In this document: positions 33,836 through 45,375 of the stretch, piece by piece | Layout: each line of letters begins with the position of its first letter | Position numbering within the stretch: the stretch's first letter is position 1 | Assembly: GCA_024278755.1 (NCBI GenBank) | Contig: JAJRSO010000065.1 | Span: 1 to 57,811, forward strand | Reading direction: 5' to 3' | From: Calditrichota bacterium | GTDB lineage: Bacteria; Calditrichota; Calditrichia; Calditrichales; Calditrichaceae | Length of the DNA: 57,811 nt | The notes under the pieces: model-generated | The model's input: only the letters and a program-made list of their open reading frames with translations | The model's database searches: none | What the model was told of the DNA's origin: nothing | Program-made: the position numbers and the translations under genes

Positions 33836-36295
33836 TTACTCTTCTGTTTCTTCATCTCCGTTTTCTTTTCCGTTTTCCGTGATGACAACCTTTGCCACAT
33901 CGGCAACCTTGTCGTCTGTATCCAAACGGATGAGTTTAACGCCTTGTGTATTTCGACCGATAAGACTGATGCTTTCCGTATTCTGACGGATCACCACGCC
34001 TTTTTCGGTGATGATCATAATGTCTTCTTCCTCCACAAGAGTTAGCGCCGTTACCAGCTTTCCGGTTTTTTCGGTAATTTTCATCCCGATTAAACCGCTT
34101 CCGCCACGTTTCTGAACCCTAAAGTCTTTGACCGTCGTGCGTTTTCCATAGCCGTTTTCCGAAATCGTCAGCAACTGGTATTCATCCATGGCAACGGCCA
34201 TCTGGATAACCCGATCGTTACCTTTTAAGCGGATGGCCTTTACGCCGGTTGCGGTACGCCCCATTTCACGCACATCGCTTTCGTGAAATTTTATAGCCGT
34301 TCCGTTTTCCGTTACGAATAATATTTTACACTCACCGGATGAATATTTTGCTTCTATGAGTTTATCGCCTTCGCGAATATTAAGAGCAATGATTCCGCCT
34401 TTTCGCGGACGGCTAAATGCTTTTAAACTGGTTTTTTTAACAATCCCTTTTTCCGAAGCCATAATGATATAGCCTTCGGAATCAAAATCTTTCACGGTTA
34501 CAAAAGCCCGGATGTTTTCACCGCTTTCAATATTAATCAAATTGATAATCGGCCGCCCTTTTGCCGTTTTTCCTGCCGGAGGGATGGCATGCACTTTTAA
34601 CCAGTATACTTTTCCTTTGTCCGTAAAAAAGAGAATGTACTCGTGCGTGTTAGCAGTGAACAGGTGTTCAACAAAATCTTCCTCTTTGGTTGCCGCGCCT
34701 TTAACGCCCCTGCCGCCGCGGTTTTGCAGGCGGTATTCGCTAACCGGAATTCGTTTTATTGCGCCTTTATGGGAAATGGTTATCACCACATCTTCTTCCA
34801 CAATCATATCCTCGATGGTTAAATCATCCAACGTGGTTACGATTTCGGTACGCCGTTCGTCCTGGTATTTTTGATATACTTCGTTAAGCTCGGCCTTTAC
34901 AATTTCTTTTTGTGATTGTTCACTTGCCAAAATGGCTTCCAGTTTTTCAATAAGCGCTAACAATTGCTGGTATTCGTTTTCAATTTTATCGCGTTCCAGC
35001 CCTGTTAATTTTTGTAGCCGCATTTCCAAAATGGCTTTGGCCTGAATTTCGGATAGCCCGAAGCGTTCAATAAGCCGTTCCCGTGCGGTATTAATATCGG
35101 GTGATTTTTTTATCAGTTCGATAATTTCATCAATATTATCGATGGCGATGCGTAGCCCTTCCAGAATATGGGCTCTTTTTTGGGCCTGATCCAGTTCGTA
35201 TTTGGTGCGGCGCACAATCACTTCGATACGATGATCGATAAAATACTGAATCATCTGTTTTAGATTAAGCACCTGCGGACGGCCATTTACCAGGGCCAGC
35301 ATATTGATGCTGAAGGTCGTTTGCATCTGACTGTGTTTATACAGAAGGTTTAAAATTACCTGAGGATCGTAATCTTTTTTTATTTCGATTACGATACGCA
35401 TTCCGTCCCGATCGGATTCATCCCGTAAATCCGAAATTCCTTCGATTCGTTTTTCCTTTATCAAATCAACAATTTTTTCCAGCAGGGTTAGTTTATTTAC
35501 CTGGTAGGGAATTTCATTTACGATGATCACCGATTTGCCGTTGGGCTTTTCTTCTATTTCGGCCTTACCGCGCACATACACTTTTCCTTTTCCGGTTGTG
35601 TATGCCTGATGGATGCCTTCGATGCCGTATATGGTCGCGCCGGTAGGGAAGTCGGGCCCCTTTATATGCTGCATTAAATCCACAATTTCCGTTTCCGGCT
35701 CATCGATTAATACATTTACTGCATCGATCACTTCGCCTAAATTGTGCGGTGGAATATTGGTGGCCATTCCAACGGCAATGCCGCTGGAACCGTTTATCAA
35801 AAGATTGGGCAAGTTGGCCGGCATGACGACCGGTTCGTCGAGACTGTCATCAAAATTACGTGAAAAATCGACGGTGTTTTTATTTAGATCCTGCAGCAGT
35901 TCTTCCGCAATGCGCTGCATACGCACTTCGGTGTAACGCATGGCGGCCGGCGAATCACCGTCCACAGAGCCAAAGTTTCCCTGTCCGTCAATCAACGGAT
36001 AACGTAATGAAAAGTCCTGTACCATTCGAACCATCGTATTGTAAACCGCCAAATCACCGTGCGGATGGTATTTACCCATTACTTCACCCACGATTCTGGC
36101 GCTTTTTTTATGGGCTTTATTATGCAATAATCCCAATTCATGCATTCCGTACAAGACACGCCGATGCACCGGTTTTAATCCGTCCCGAACATCCGGCAAG
36201 GCTCGGGAAACAATAACCGACATGGAATAGTCCAGATAGGACTCTTTCATTTCGTTTTCTATATTAACAGGAATAATTCGTTCGTTCGTTTCCAT
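33836..36295 (-). CDS. gyrA: DNA gyrase subunit A
   Basis: An 819-aa GyrA, the breakage-reunion subunit of gyrase that introduces negative supercoils. The catalytic tyrosine is Y121 ([10 protein letters not shown]). The winged-helix QRDR reads [11 protein letters not shown]. The C-terminal half contains the six-blade beta-pinwheel, with the GyrA-box [10 protein letters not shown] and further blades through to the end. Within the QRDR, the E. coli Ser83 equivalent is Leu82 (TTG, 36050-36052) and the Asp87 equivalent is Asn86 (AAT, 36038-36040), the same side chains seen in classical quinolone-resistant mutants. It lies 14 bases after gyrB, probably in the same transcript. Confidence 0.96.
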   Translation of the reverse strand: METNERIIPVNIENEMKESYLDYSMSVIVSRALPDVRDGLKPVHRRVLYGMHELGLLHNKAHKKSARIVGEVMGKYHPHGDLAVYNTMVRMVQDFSLRYPLIDGQGNFGSVDGDSPAAMRYTEVRMQRIAEELLQDLNKNTVDFSRNFDDSLDEPVVMPANLPNLLINGSSGIAVGMATNIPPHNLGEVIDAVNVLIDEPETEIVDLMQHIKGPDFPTGATIYGIEGIHQAYTTGKGKVYVRGKAEIEEKPNGKSVIIVNEIPYQVNKLTLLEKIVDLIKEKRIEGISDLRDESDRDGMRIVIEIKKDYDPQVILNLLYKHSQMQTTFSINMLALVNGRPQVLNLKQMIQYFIDHRIEVIVRRTKYELDQAQKRAHILEGLRIAIDNIDEIIELIKKSPDINTARERLIERFGLSEIQAKAILEMRLQKLTGLERDKIENEYQQLLALIEKLEAILASEQSQKEIVKAELNEVYQKYQDERRTEIVTTLDDLTIEDMIVEEDVVITISHKGAIKRIPVSEYRLQNRGGRGVKGAATKEEDFVEHLFTANTHEYILFFTDKGKVYWLKVHAIPPAGKTAKGRPIINLINIESGENIRAFVTVKDFDSEGYIIMASEKGIVKKTSLKAFSRPRKGGIIALNIREGDKLIEAKYSSGECKILFVTENGTAIKFHESDVREMGRTATGVKAIRLKGNDRVIQMAVAMDEYQLLTISENGYGKRTTVKDFRVQKRGGSGLIGMKITEKTGKLVTALTLVEEEDIMIITEKGVVIRQNTESISLIGRNTQGVKLIRLDTDDKVADVAKVVITENGKENGDEETEE

Positions 36296-36309
36296 CTTTT
36301 CCTCAAAAA

Positions 36310-38517
<2,208 letters not shown>

Positions 38518-38521
<4 letters not shown>

Positions 38522-39627
38522 TTTACTACTTTTCCCTGTTCAATTTCCATAAAACGTACAGATTCTTCGGGAACGCCTTTAATTTTTTCCCGGCTTGTGG
38601 TCGTAATTAAGGTCTGTCCAAAGGGAATAACGCATTGGATCAGGTTATTGATACGTTCGTTATCCAGCTCCCCAAAAATATCATCCATCAGTAAAATAGG
38701 ATTTTCGGCTGTTTGCTCTTTTAAATATTCGCTTTCCACTATTTTTAGTGCAATTAAAAGAGTTTTATTTTCTCCCTGGGAACCGTATGTTTTTAAAGGA
38801 AAACCTTCTTTAAAAAAAACTAAATCGTCCCGGTGTGGACCAATTAATGTATTTTGCCGTTGCACGTCCGCATCATAATTATCAAAAAGTGTTTGTTTAA
38901 AAACGTTTTCTATCTCTCCCGTTTCTGCTTCAAACGGAACATTTGTTTTGTACTTTATCGATATTTGTTCATTCCTAAATGAAATCTTTCGGTAGTAGTC
39001 CCCTATTTTTTCATTGGCAAAAGTGATAAACTTCTGCCGTAACCGGATAATATAGGCGCCGTTTTTTACGAGCTGTTCATCCCAGGGAAAAAGGATACTG
39101 CTGTTCTCTTTGTTTTCTGAAATGAGGGAAAGCAGCCGGTTGCGGTGGCTTAATGCTTTTTTATATATCTGCAGGGCCTGTAAATAGATCGGGCTGACTT
39201 GCGATAATAAAATATCTATAAATTTCCGCCGGTTTGCCGGAACACCATAAGCCAGCTCAAGGTCTTCCAAAGATAACAGCGTAACCGGAATTTTTCCGAT
39301 GAGTTGAGAAAATTTATCTATTTTGTTTTGATTAAAAAAAACGTGTTTTCCATCGGCAACGGAATAAAATATGCGAACAGAAAAAGCGTCTTTTTTATCC
39401 GTTTCAAAAAGGCCGGCAATCTGCAAATATTCCTTATCGTGCTGCAATACTATTTTTTCTGATTTAGCTCTAAAGCTTTTTGTAATTGCTAAAAAGAATA
39501 CTGCTTCTAATAGTGATGTTTTTCCCTGGCCATTCCTTCCGTGTATAATATTTATTTGTTTTCCGAAATTAATATTTTCCGCAGAAATATTTCGGAAATG
39601 ATTCAGTTCGATCTGTTTTAAATACAT
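38518..39627 (-). CDS. recF: DNA replication and repair protein RecF
   Basis: A 369-aa RecF. An SMC-like ABC ATPase with Walker A GRNGQGKTSLLEAV at about 31-44, signature SQGENKTLLIALKIVE, and Walker B NPILLMDDIFGELD. It loads RecA at single-strand gaps with RecOR. It begins 3 bases after dnaN and overlaps the dciA-like gene by 4 bases. Confidence 0.96.
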
Positions 39628-39630
39628 CTA

Positions 39631-40746
39631 TCAGCTATTTAACCGAACCGGCATAATCAGCATTAAAATTTCTTCTTTTTCTTCCTGTTCAAAGGGAACG
39701 ATAATTCCCGGACCATCTTCATCTTCCACTAAAAATTTAATTTCTTCCGAATCCAGATGACGTAAAATATCGAGCAGGTAATTTGCGTTGTACGCAATAT
39801 CCAGCGGATCGGAATCAAACTTACAAGCAATCGTCTCGTTTGCCTCCCCTCCAAAATCGATATCCTGTGCGTAGATATTTATTTCGTTCGGTTTTAAACT
39901 GAGTTTTACCTGATAGGTCATCGGGTTGGAAAACAGGGACACACGTTTTACAGACGAAATAAACTGTTCTTTGTTAATTTCCATCTGCTTGCTGTTTTGC
40001 GCGGGAATCACCCGTTCATAATCCGGATACGGATCTTTAATTAAACGCGAATAAATTTTTGTATTGGGTAATTCGAAAAGAATATGATTTTCACTAATTA
40101 ATATTTTCTGGCTTCCTTCGGCCGGCAAATTACGGGCTACAAAATTTAGCGCCTTAGTGGGAATAATAATATTTTCCGTAAATTCTTTGTTTTCAAAATC
40201 ATGGGTAATAATTTTAACAAGACGATGCCCGTCTGTGGCAACCATGCGGTATTCATCTTCCATTATCTGGCAAAAAACGCCGGTGAGCGCCGGGCGCAGA
40301 TTATCGGTGGAACAGGCAAAAATTGTCTTTTCTATCATGTGCTTGAGTACGGTATTTTTTAATTCGATTTTATGTTCGGTCTCCACCAGAGGAACGCTTG
40401 GAAATTCATTTTTATTTTGTCCGGATAATTTGTATTCACCAAAAGTAGATTCAATATAAATTTTCAGATTCGAATCGATTTTAAAGGTTAAATCATTTTC
40501 CGGCATTTCCCGGATAATATCTAACAGTAATTTACCCGGTACGGCAATGGAACCTTGTTCCGAAACATTGCAGGAAGCCCAGGCTATTTGCGTAATTTCT
40601 AAATCGGTAGCAATAATTTTAAGTTGATCTTCTTCGGCTATTAAAAGAACACTGTAAAGAATATCAACGGTCGATTTATTGGGAATTACGTTGATAACTT
40701 TTTGAAGAACTCGATAAAAATCATTACGGGAAATGGTAAAATTCAT
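39631..40746 (-). CDS. dnaN: DNA polymerase III beta sliding clamp
   Basis: A beta clamp of 371 aa when started at the ATG at 40746, which has a GGAGG ribosome binding site nine bases before it. An upstream in-frame start at 40770 would add 8 residues. Three beta-clamp domains are present, ending MLIMPVRLNS, the typical C-terminus. It encircles DNA and tethers polymerase III. It is the first gene left of the origin; dnaA, its usual upstream neighbour, is absent. Confidence 0.97.
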   Translation of the reverse strand: MNFTISRNDFYRVLQKVINVIPNKSTVDILYSVLLIAEEDQLKIIATDLEITQIAWASCNVSEQGSIAVPGKLLLDIIREMPENDLTFKIDSNLKIYIESTFGEYKLSGQNKNEFPSVPLVETEHKIELKNTVLKHMIEKTIFACSTDNLRPALTGVFCQIMEDEYRMVATDGHRLVKIITHDFENKEFTENIIIPTKALNFVARNLPAEGSQKILISENHILFELPNTKIYSRLIKDPYPDYERVIPAQNSKQMEINKEQFISSVKRVSLFSNPMTYQVKLSLKPNEINIYAQDIDFGGEANETIACKFDSDPLDIAYNANYLLDILRHLDSEEIKFLVEDEDGPGIIVPFEQEEKEEILMLIMPVRLNS

Positions 40747-41461
40747 TTTGCCTCCAAACAGGGATTTCAAAACAAAAAAGATAAGAAATTTTCCATTCTT
40801 TTACAATAGAAAGCGTATGTTCATTTTAAATTGAAAAGAGGTTTAATGAACAACCCGTTATAAGTAAAAATACATCCGCAATAACTTGACTCTTTATCAT
40901 ATCACGAGGTTCGGAGAAGAAAATCTATCGGATGGAATTTAATAAAAAACTCATAAACTAAAAAAGATACTATTATTTAAAATAGATTATTTAAAATAAT
41001 ATAATAGATAGTTATTAGTCCTGTGGATATGTGGATAAGTGTGTGAACAGTATGCTATCGTTGAATGAAAATACTTTTTAGCTGTTAATAAAAAGTGCTT
41101 TGTTTGTTTGTTAAAAAGAGAAATTTAAAAACACCCTTAAATTTTAGTATCAGATGTTGATAAGCGGAATATTAGATTCATATTATGCACATTTTTATTA
41201 ACAAATTTTAAAACCTGTTAATTGTTTGTTTTAAAAGGATTAAACAAATAATTATAAAATATTTATCCACATTCGTATTTTTACGGATACATTTAGCGGT
41301 TTTGTGTGGGCAATATCCTTACAAAAATTGTAGGGAATTTATACAAATTATCATGGATGGAGCTATTTTTTTTAAATTAAAAAATATTTAGGAATATTTG
41401 CCTTTCTCTTATTCAAATAGATAAATTAGCGTTTCTAAAAAATATAAGAAATGGAGTATAT
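40747..41461. other. Putative chromosomal origin oriC
   Basis: A 715-base AT-rich gap between divergent dnaN and rpmH. Exact or near DnaA boxes (TTATNCACA) are: minus 41022-41030 (ATATCCACA), minus 41030-41038 (TTATCCACA), minus 41155-41163 (TTATCAACA), plus 41183-41191 (TTATGCACA) and plus 41263-41271 (TTATCCACA). The tract 40966-41016 is almost pure A/T with repeated ATTATTTAAAAT and could be the unwinding element. Gene polarity diverges from here. No open frame or RNA gene was seen inside. Confidence 0.8.
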
Positions 41462-41620
41462 ATGAAACGTACCTATCAGCCGAGCAATCGGAAAAGAAGA
41501 AACAAACATGGTTTTCGTTCCCGCATGAGTTCTGCAAACGGCCGTGCCGTTCTTTCGCGCAGAAGAGCTAAAGGACGTAAAAGATTAACCGTTAGTGATG
41601 ATCTTATCAAAAACGCCTAA
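41462..41620 (+). CDS. rpmH: 50S ribosomal protein L34
   Basis: A 52-aa basic protein, [20 protein letters not shown] and on, containing the L34 core ([22 protein letters not shown]). It has a short acidic tail ([10 protein letters not shown]), so slightly longer than the usual 44-47 aa. A GGAG ribosome binding site is five bases before the ATG. It is first of the rpmH-rnpA-yidD-yidC cluster right of the origin; its end overlaps rnpA by 23 bases. Confidence 0.98.
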   Translation: MKRTYQPSNRKRRNKHGFRSRMSSANGRAVLSRRRAKGRKRLTVSDDLIKNA

Positions 41621-41960
41621 TATAATTTCTTTAAAAAATAAAAAAGAAATACAAGACCTTCTTGCTTCTGGCAGGAAGGTCTATACGAAATATGGTATTA
41701 TTTTTTTAAAGAATTTGCCCGAGGCAACAGATAAAAGAATAGCGATTCTTGTAAAAAAGAAATGCGGTAATGCGGTAAAAAGAAATTACATTAAACGGTT
41801 ACTGCGCTATTTTATTCGTAAGCAGGCTTTGCTGATAAGCAAAAATAACAGAGTGGCCTTTCTGTATTTATATAACGGCAAAGCGGAATACAAAAAAATC
41901 GAAACAGTTTATCTTAATGCATTGAACAGGTATGAGGAAAATTCTATTAATTCTCATTAG
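41598..41960 (+). CDS. rnpA: Ribonuclease P protein component
   Basis: A 120-aa basic protein, the RNase P protein that helps the catalytic RNA mature tRNA 5' ends. The conserved helix is [20 protein letters not shown], with RNY where most homologues have RNR. The ATG at 41598 (a GTG at 41595 is in frame) lies inside the end of rpmH, an overlap typical of this pair. Its own end overlaps yidD by 29 bases. Confidence 0.93.
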   Translation: MILSKTPNIISLKNKKEIQDLLASGRKVYTKYGIIFLKNLPEATDKRIAILVKKKCGNAVKRNYIKRLLRYFIRKQALLISKNNRVAFLYLYNGKAEYKKIETVYLNALNRYEENSINSH

Positions 41961-42141
41961 AGCATACCAAAAATACATTTCTCCTTTAAGGCCACCGACG
42001 TGCCGATTCTACCCCAGTTGTTCTCAATATTCCTATGAATCTATTCAAAAGCACGGCGTTTTTAAAGGAGGATTTTACTCTGTTGTCCGTATCGGTAAAT
42101 GTCATCCTTTTCATCCGGGCGGGTTTGATCCTGTTAAATAG
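41932..42141 (+). CDS. yidD: Membrane protein insertion efficiency factor YidD
   Basis: A 69-aa protein with the diagnostic [23 protein letters not shown] block (three conserved cysteines) and [13 protein letters not shown] at the C-terminus. An amphipathic N-terminus associates it with the inner membrane, where it aids YidC-dependent insertion. It overlaps rnpA and is followed by yidC after 19 bases. Confidence 0.97.
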   Translation: MRKILLILIRAYQKYISPLRPPTCRFYPSCSQYSYESIQKHGVFKGGFYSVVRIGKCHPFHPGGFDPVK

Positions 42142-42160
42142 AAAGTAATAAGGAATTATA

Positions 42161-43936
42161 ATGGATAGAAAATCAATAACAGCGTTAGTTTTAATTGCGG
42201 TAATCATTCTTCTGCTTCCATCTTATCAGCAACTTATTAATGGCGATCAACCGGATATATCTCGGGCAAAAAGAGATTCGGCTCAAACAATATTAAGAGA
42301 CAGTGTTACCAAAGCAGAAAAAAAACCGGTACAGATAACAAAAAGCCTTCCCGTTAAAAAAGAAATAACTCTGGCCGAAAAAAATGAGCCGGAAAAAAGT
42401 ATTAGCGTTCAGGAAGCAAGTGAAGGAAAAACATTTAAAATTCAATCCGATAAAATAAATGTTGTTTTATCGAATAAAAACGGCGCATCGTTAAAGCAGT
42501 TTATTTTAACTAAATTTGCGATGAACGATTCTTTAAAAGTGAATATGATAGACCCTACGATTCATAACGGTATTTATTTAGCCTTTCAAAATAATCAGGG
42601 AGAATATATAAACACCGGTGAATATATGTTTTCTACCGATAAAACACCCGGTACTGTTTTTCTGGATAAAAACGATTCTTACCGTATAGAGTTTAGCTTA
42701 CTTATAAGCGGTGATATTGTTAAAAAAACCTATACTTTTTACGGAAACAGCTATCATTTTGATGTAGCCGTTTCTTTTTCAAATCCTGAAAAAATGCTGT
42801 TAAACAGACAATACGAATTTGGCTGGAAAAACGGACTACCTTCCACAGAATCATATAAATCGGATGATAATAATTATAACCAGGTTTATGTCTATATGGG
42901 AGATGAACTGGAAAATTACAGCATAAGCGATCCGGGAAAAGGGGAAGCCGTTACACTATCCGGGAAAGCAGACTGGACAGCTGTTCGTACCAAATATTTT
43001 TTGGGCAGTATTTCCAATATAAACGGTTCATCTGACGCGGTATATTATTCCGGAGAAGGTATTCAGCGAAAAGACTATGTACAGCGTTTATATGATTTTG
43101 GTTTTGATTTGCAGGTTCAGAACAATACGGCCGATACTATGCGTATATATCTGGGCCCGCTTGATATTCATGAACTGGAGCAGTATAAAAACAATTTAGA
43201 AACCCTGATCATGAACAATGGATGGTACGAACGGGTTTTCCGCTTCTTCAGTTTGCTTGTACTAAAAATATTAGAACTCTTAAATATGATTATTCCCAAC
43301 TATGGCGTGGTAATCATTGTCTTTTCAATTCTGATAAAATTACTGGTGTACCCGTTAACGCGAAAAAGCTATACGTCGATGAAGGAAATGCAGCGTATTA
43401 ATCCGCTCATTGCCGAATTAAAAGAAAAATATAAAGGAGACCCGCAGCGGCTGAATAAAGAAACGATGAAATTATATAAAGAACACGGCGTAAATCCTTT
43501 GGGTGGCTGTCTGCCGACATTGATTCAGATGCCGTTATTAATTTCACTCTTTATTGTTTTTCGCTCGACGATTCAGTTGCGCGGCGCCATGTTTATTCCA
43601 GGATGGGTAACGGATTTATCCCGACCGGACACATTGTTTATGCTTCCCTTCAGCCTTCCGATGTACGGGAATGAATTTAATTTACTTCCCATACTGATGG
43701 CGGTAACGATGATTTTTCAGTCTAAAATGACCATGCAGGATCCAAAACAAAAAGCGATGGTTTATTTAATGCCGGTGTTTATGTTGCTGCTTTTCAATCG
43801 ATTTCCTTCGGGTTTAAACCTGTATTATACGCTGTTTAATTTACTAACAATAATACAGCAAAAATTCATAAACACGGGGACGGCGGCGCCGGTTACGGTT
43901 CCGGACAAAAAAAAGAAACCAAAACGAAAAAAATAA
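42161..43936 (+). CDS. yidC: Membrane protein insertase YidC
   Basis: A 591-aa Gram-negative-type YidC. An N-terminal transmembrane helix (about 6-20) is followed by a large periplasmic beta-supersandwich domain (about 90-340) and the C-terminal insertase core of five helices (about 355-575). The core holds YGVVIIVFSILIKLLVYPL, KEHGVNPLGGCLPTLIQMP and FPSGLNLYYTLFNLLTIIQQ, and the protein ends in a lysine-rich tail (KKKKPKRKK). The conserved positive charge in the hydrophilic groove is in KLLVYPLTRKS. It inserts and folds inner-membrane proteins with or without SecYEG. Confidence 0.97.
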   Translation: MDRKSITALVLIAVIILLLPSYQQLINGDQPDISRAKRDSAQTILRDSVTKAEKKPVQITKSLPVKKEITLAEKNEPEKSISVQEASEGKTFKIQSDKINVVLSNKNGASLKQFILTKFAMNDSLKVNMIDPTIHNGIYLAFQNNQGEYINTGEYMFSTDKTPGTVFLDKNDSYRIEFSLLISGDIVKKTYTFYGNSYHFDVAVSFSNPEKMLLNRQYEFGWKNGLPSTESYKSDDNNYNQVYVYMGDELENYSISDPGKGEAVTLSGKADWTAVRTKYFLGSISNINGSSDAVYYSGEGIQRKDYVQRLYDFGFDLQVQNNTADTMRIYLGPLDIHELEQYKNNLETLIMNNGWYERVFRFFSLLVLKILELLNMIIPNYGVVIIVFSILIKLLVYPLTRKSYTSMKEMQRINPLIAELKEKYKGDPQRLNKETMKLYKEHGVNPLGGCLPTLIQMPLLISLFIVFRSTIQLRGAMFIPGWVTDLSRPDTLFMLPFSLPMYGNEFNLLPILMAVTMIFQSKMTMQDPKQKAMVYLMPVFMLLLFNRFPSGLNLYYTLFNLLTIIQQKFINTGTAAPVTVPDKKKKPKRKK

Positions 43937-43940
43937 AATA

Positions 43941-43962
43941 AACCCCGAAAGGGGTTTTTTTG
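43941..43962 (+). terminator. Tetraloop hairpin between yidC and mnmE
   Basis: AACCCC-GAAA-GGGGTT followed by TTTTT, a GNRA-loop hairpin ending about five bases before the mnmE ATG at 43964. It can act as a terminator of the yidC unit or as an attenuator, because the only Shine-Dalgarno-like sequence for mnmE (AAAGGGG) lies in the stem. Confidence 0.7.
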
Positions 43963-43963
43963 T

Positions 43964-45352
43964 ATGAAAAAAACAAATCAAAACGATACGATAATTGCTC
44001 CGCTAACGCCTTCTGTCGGCGGTAGTGTTTCCTTATTAAGAATAAGCGGACCAAAGGCCGTTTCCTTCGCGGAAAAAGTATTTTCTAAAAAAAATATTTC
44101 ACAGCGGGAAGGGGGGCGTTTTTTCTTTGGAAATCTGCAAGACGAACAGGGTAAGTTGATAGACGAAGTTGTTTTACTTTTTTTCAAAGCGCCCAATTCC
44201 TATACCGGTGAGGATATAATAGAAATAAACAGCCATGCCAATCCTTTTGTAGTTGATACAATTTTTCAATTGTTTTTAAGATTAGGCTGCCGCCCGGCCG
44301 AACCGGGAGAGTTTTCCAAGCGCGCCTTTTTGAACGGGAAAATGGATTTAGTGCAAGCCGAAGCGGTAGCCGATTTAATTGCTGCAAAATCTCAGACAGG
44401 TGTTCAGAATTCGCTGTTTCATTTAAAAGGAAAGCTTTCGGAAAAAATCATTAAAATTAAAGAAAAGATTATCCAAATCACATCTTTCTTAGAATTAGAT
44501 TTAGATTTTTCAGAAGAAGAAATAGACATTATTTCCGCACAAAAAGCAAGCGCATTAATTGATGAAACAGAGCAGGAAATAGCACAACTTCTTACCACCT
44601 ACGAACATGGAAAAATAATTACGCGTGGCATCGACGTATTGATTACCGGCCGGCCAAACGTTGGAAAATCCAGTTTAATGAATGCGCTCCTCGGCGAAAA
44701 CAGAGTGATTGTATCGGATACACCCGGAACCACCAGGGATATTATTCACGAGCAAACACTAATCCAAAACACCCAGGTACGGTTTTTAGACAGCGCCGGC
44801 ATTCACCTGACCGACAATTCTATAGAAGCAGAAGGAATTGGACGCGCCAGAGAATTCTTTGTAAAAGCCGATATTATTTTATTGGTTTTAGATATTTCAG
44901 AAGAAATACAACGGGAAGACGAAAACCTGATTAAACTTTTGTCCGGTTCATATAAAGAAAAAACCATTCTCACCGTAAACAAAACAGACAAGACGGAAAC
45001 AAAACAGCTTGAAAAAAGAATAAAAAACAAACTTAGTAATACCGTTTTTGTTTCGGCAAAAACACAGGAAAACATCGATCTACTAAAAGAACAAATTATC
45101 CGTCTCGCTTCAGGAACTCAACCGGAAAAAGCGGATGAAATACTAATAACAAACCAGCGGCAATTTAATTATTTATCTTTAACAAAAAAGGCGCTTCAAA
45201 AAGCAAAACAGAGCCTGGAACAGGGCGTAGGATTTGAATTTGTCTCCCTCGATATGCGAGCGGCCACAAACTACCTTTCGGAAATTACCGGCGAAATTAC
45301 CACCGATGATTTACTCAACAACCTGTTCTCAAATTTTTGTATCGGAAAATAA
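43964..45352 (+). CDS. mnmE: tRNA uridine-5-carboxymethylaminomethyl(34) synthesis GTPase MnmE
   Basis: A 462-aa MnmE (TrmE/ThdF). The N-terminal tetrahydrofolate-binding domain covers 1-120, a helical domain carries an embedded G domain (GRPNVGKSSLMNALLG, DTPGTTRDI, NKTD), and the C-terminal CIGK motif supplies the catalytic cysteine. With MnmG it modifies wobble uridine 34 of certain tRNAs. The GTPase and Cys motifs are intact. Its product works with the next gene. Confidence 0.97.
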   Translation: MKKTNQNDTIIAPLTPSVGGSVSLLRISGPKAVSFAEKVFSKKNISQREGGRFFFGNLQDEQGKLIDEVVLLFFKAPNSYTGEDIIEINSHANPFVVDTIFQLFLRLGCRPAEPGEFSKRAFLNGKMDLVQAEAVADLIAAKSQTGVQNSLFHLKGKLSEKIIKIKEKIIQITSFLELDLDFSEEEIDIISAQKASALIDETEQEIAQLLTTYEHGKIITRGIDVLITGRPNVGKSSLMNALLGENRVIVSDTPGTTRDIIHEQTLIQNTQVRFLDSAGIHLTDNSIEAEGIGRAREFFVKADIILLVLDISEEIQREDENLIKLLSGSYKEKTILTVNKTDKTETKQLEKRIKNKLSNTVFVSAKTQENIDLLKEQIIRLASGTQPEKADEILITNQRQFNYLSLTKKALQKAKQSLEQGVGFEFVSLDMRAATNYLSEITGEITTDDLLNNLFSNFCIGK

Positions 45353-45368
45353 CGTTTCACGTGAAACA
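45353..45368. promoter_or_regulatory. parS-type centromere site (15/16 match)
   Basis: CGTTTCACGTGAAACA differs from the consensus TGTTTCACGTGAAACA only at the first base. It starts on the base after the mnmE stop codon, in the 23-base gap before mnmG. Confidence 0.75.
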
Positions 45369-45375
45369 ATAAAAT

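Noticed and set aside
33693-33986. Plus-strand 97-codon open frame between rex and gyrA
   Set aside because: It overlaps the gyrA 3' end and terminator and resembles no protein.
40747-41461. A small or split dnaA gene in the origin gap
   Set aside because: No open frame of useful length and no DnaA motifs were seen; the gap is AT-rich with DnaA boxes only.
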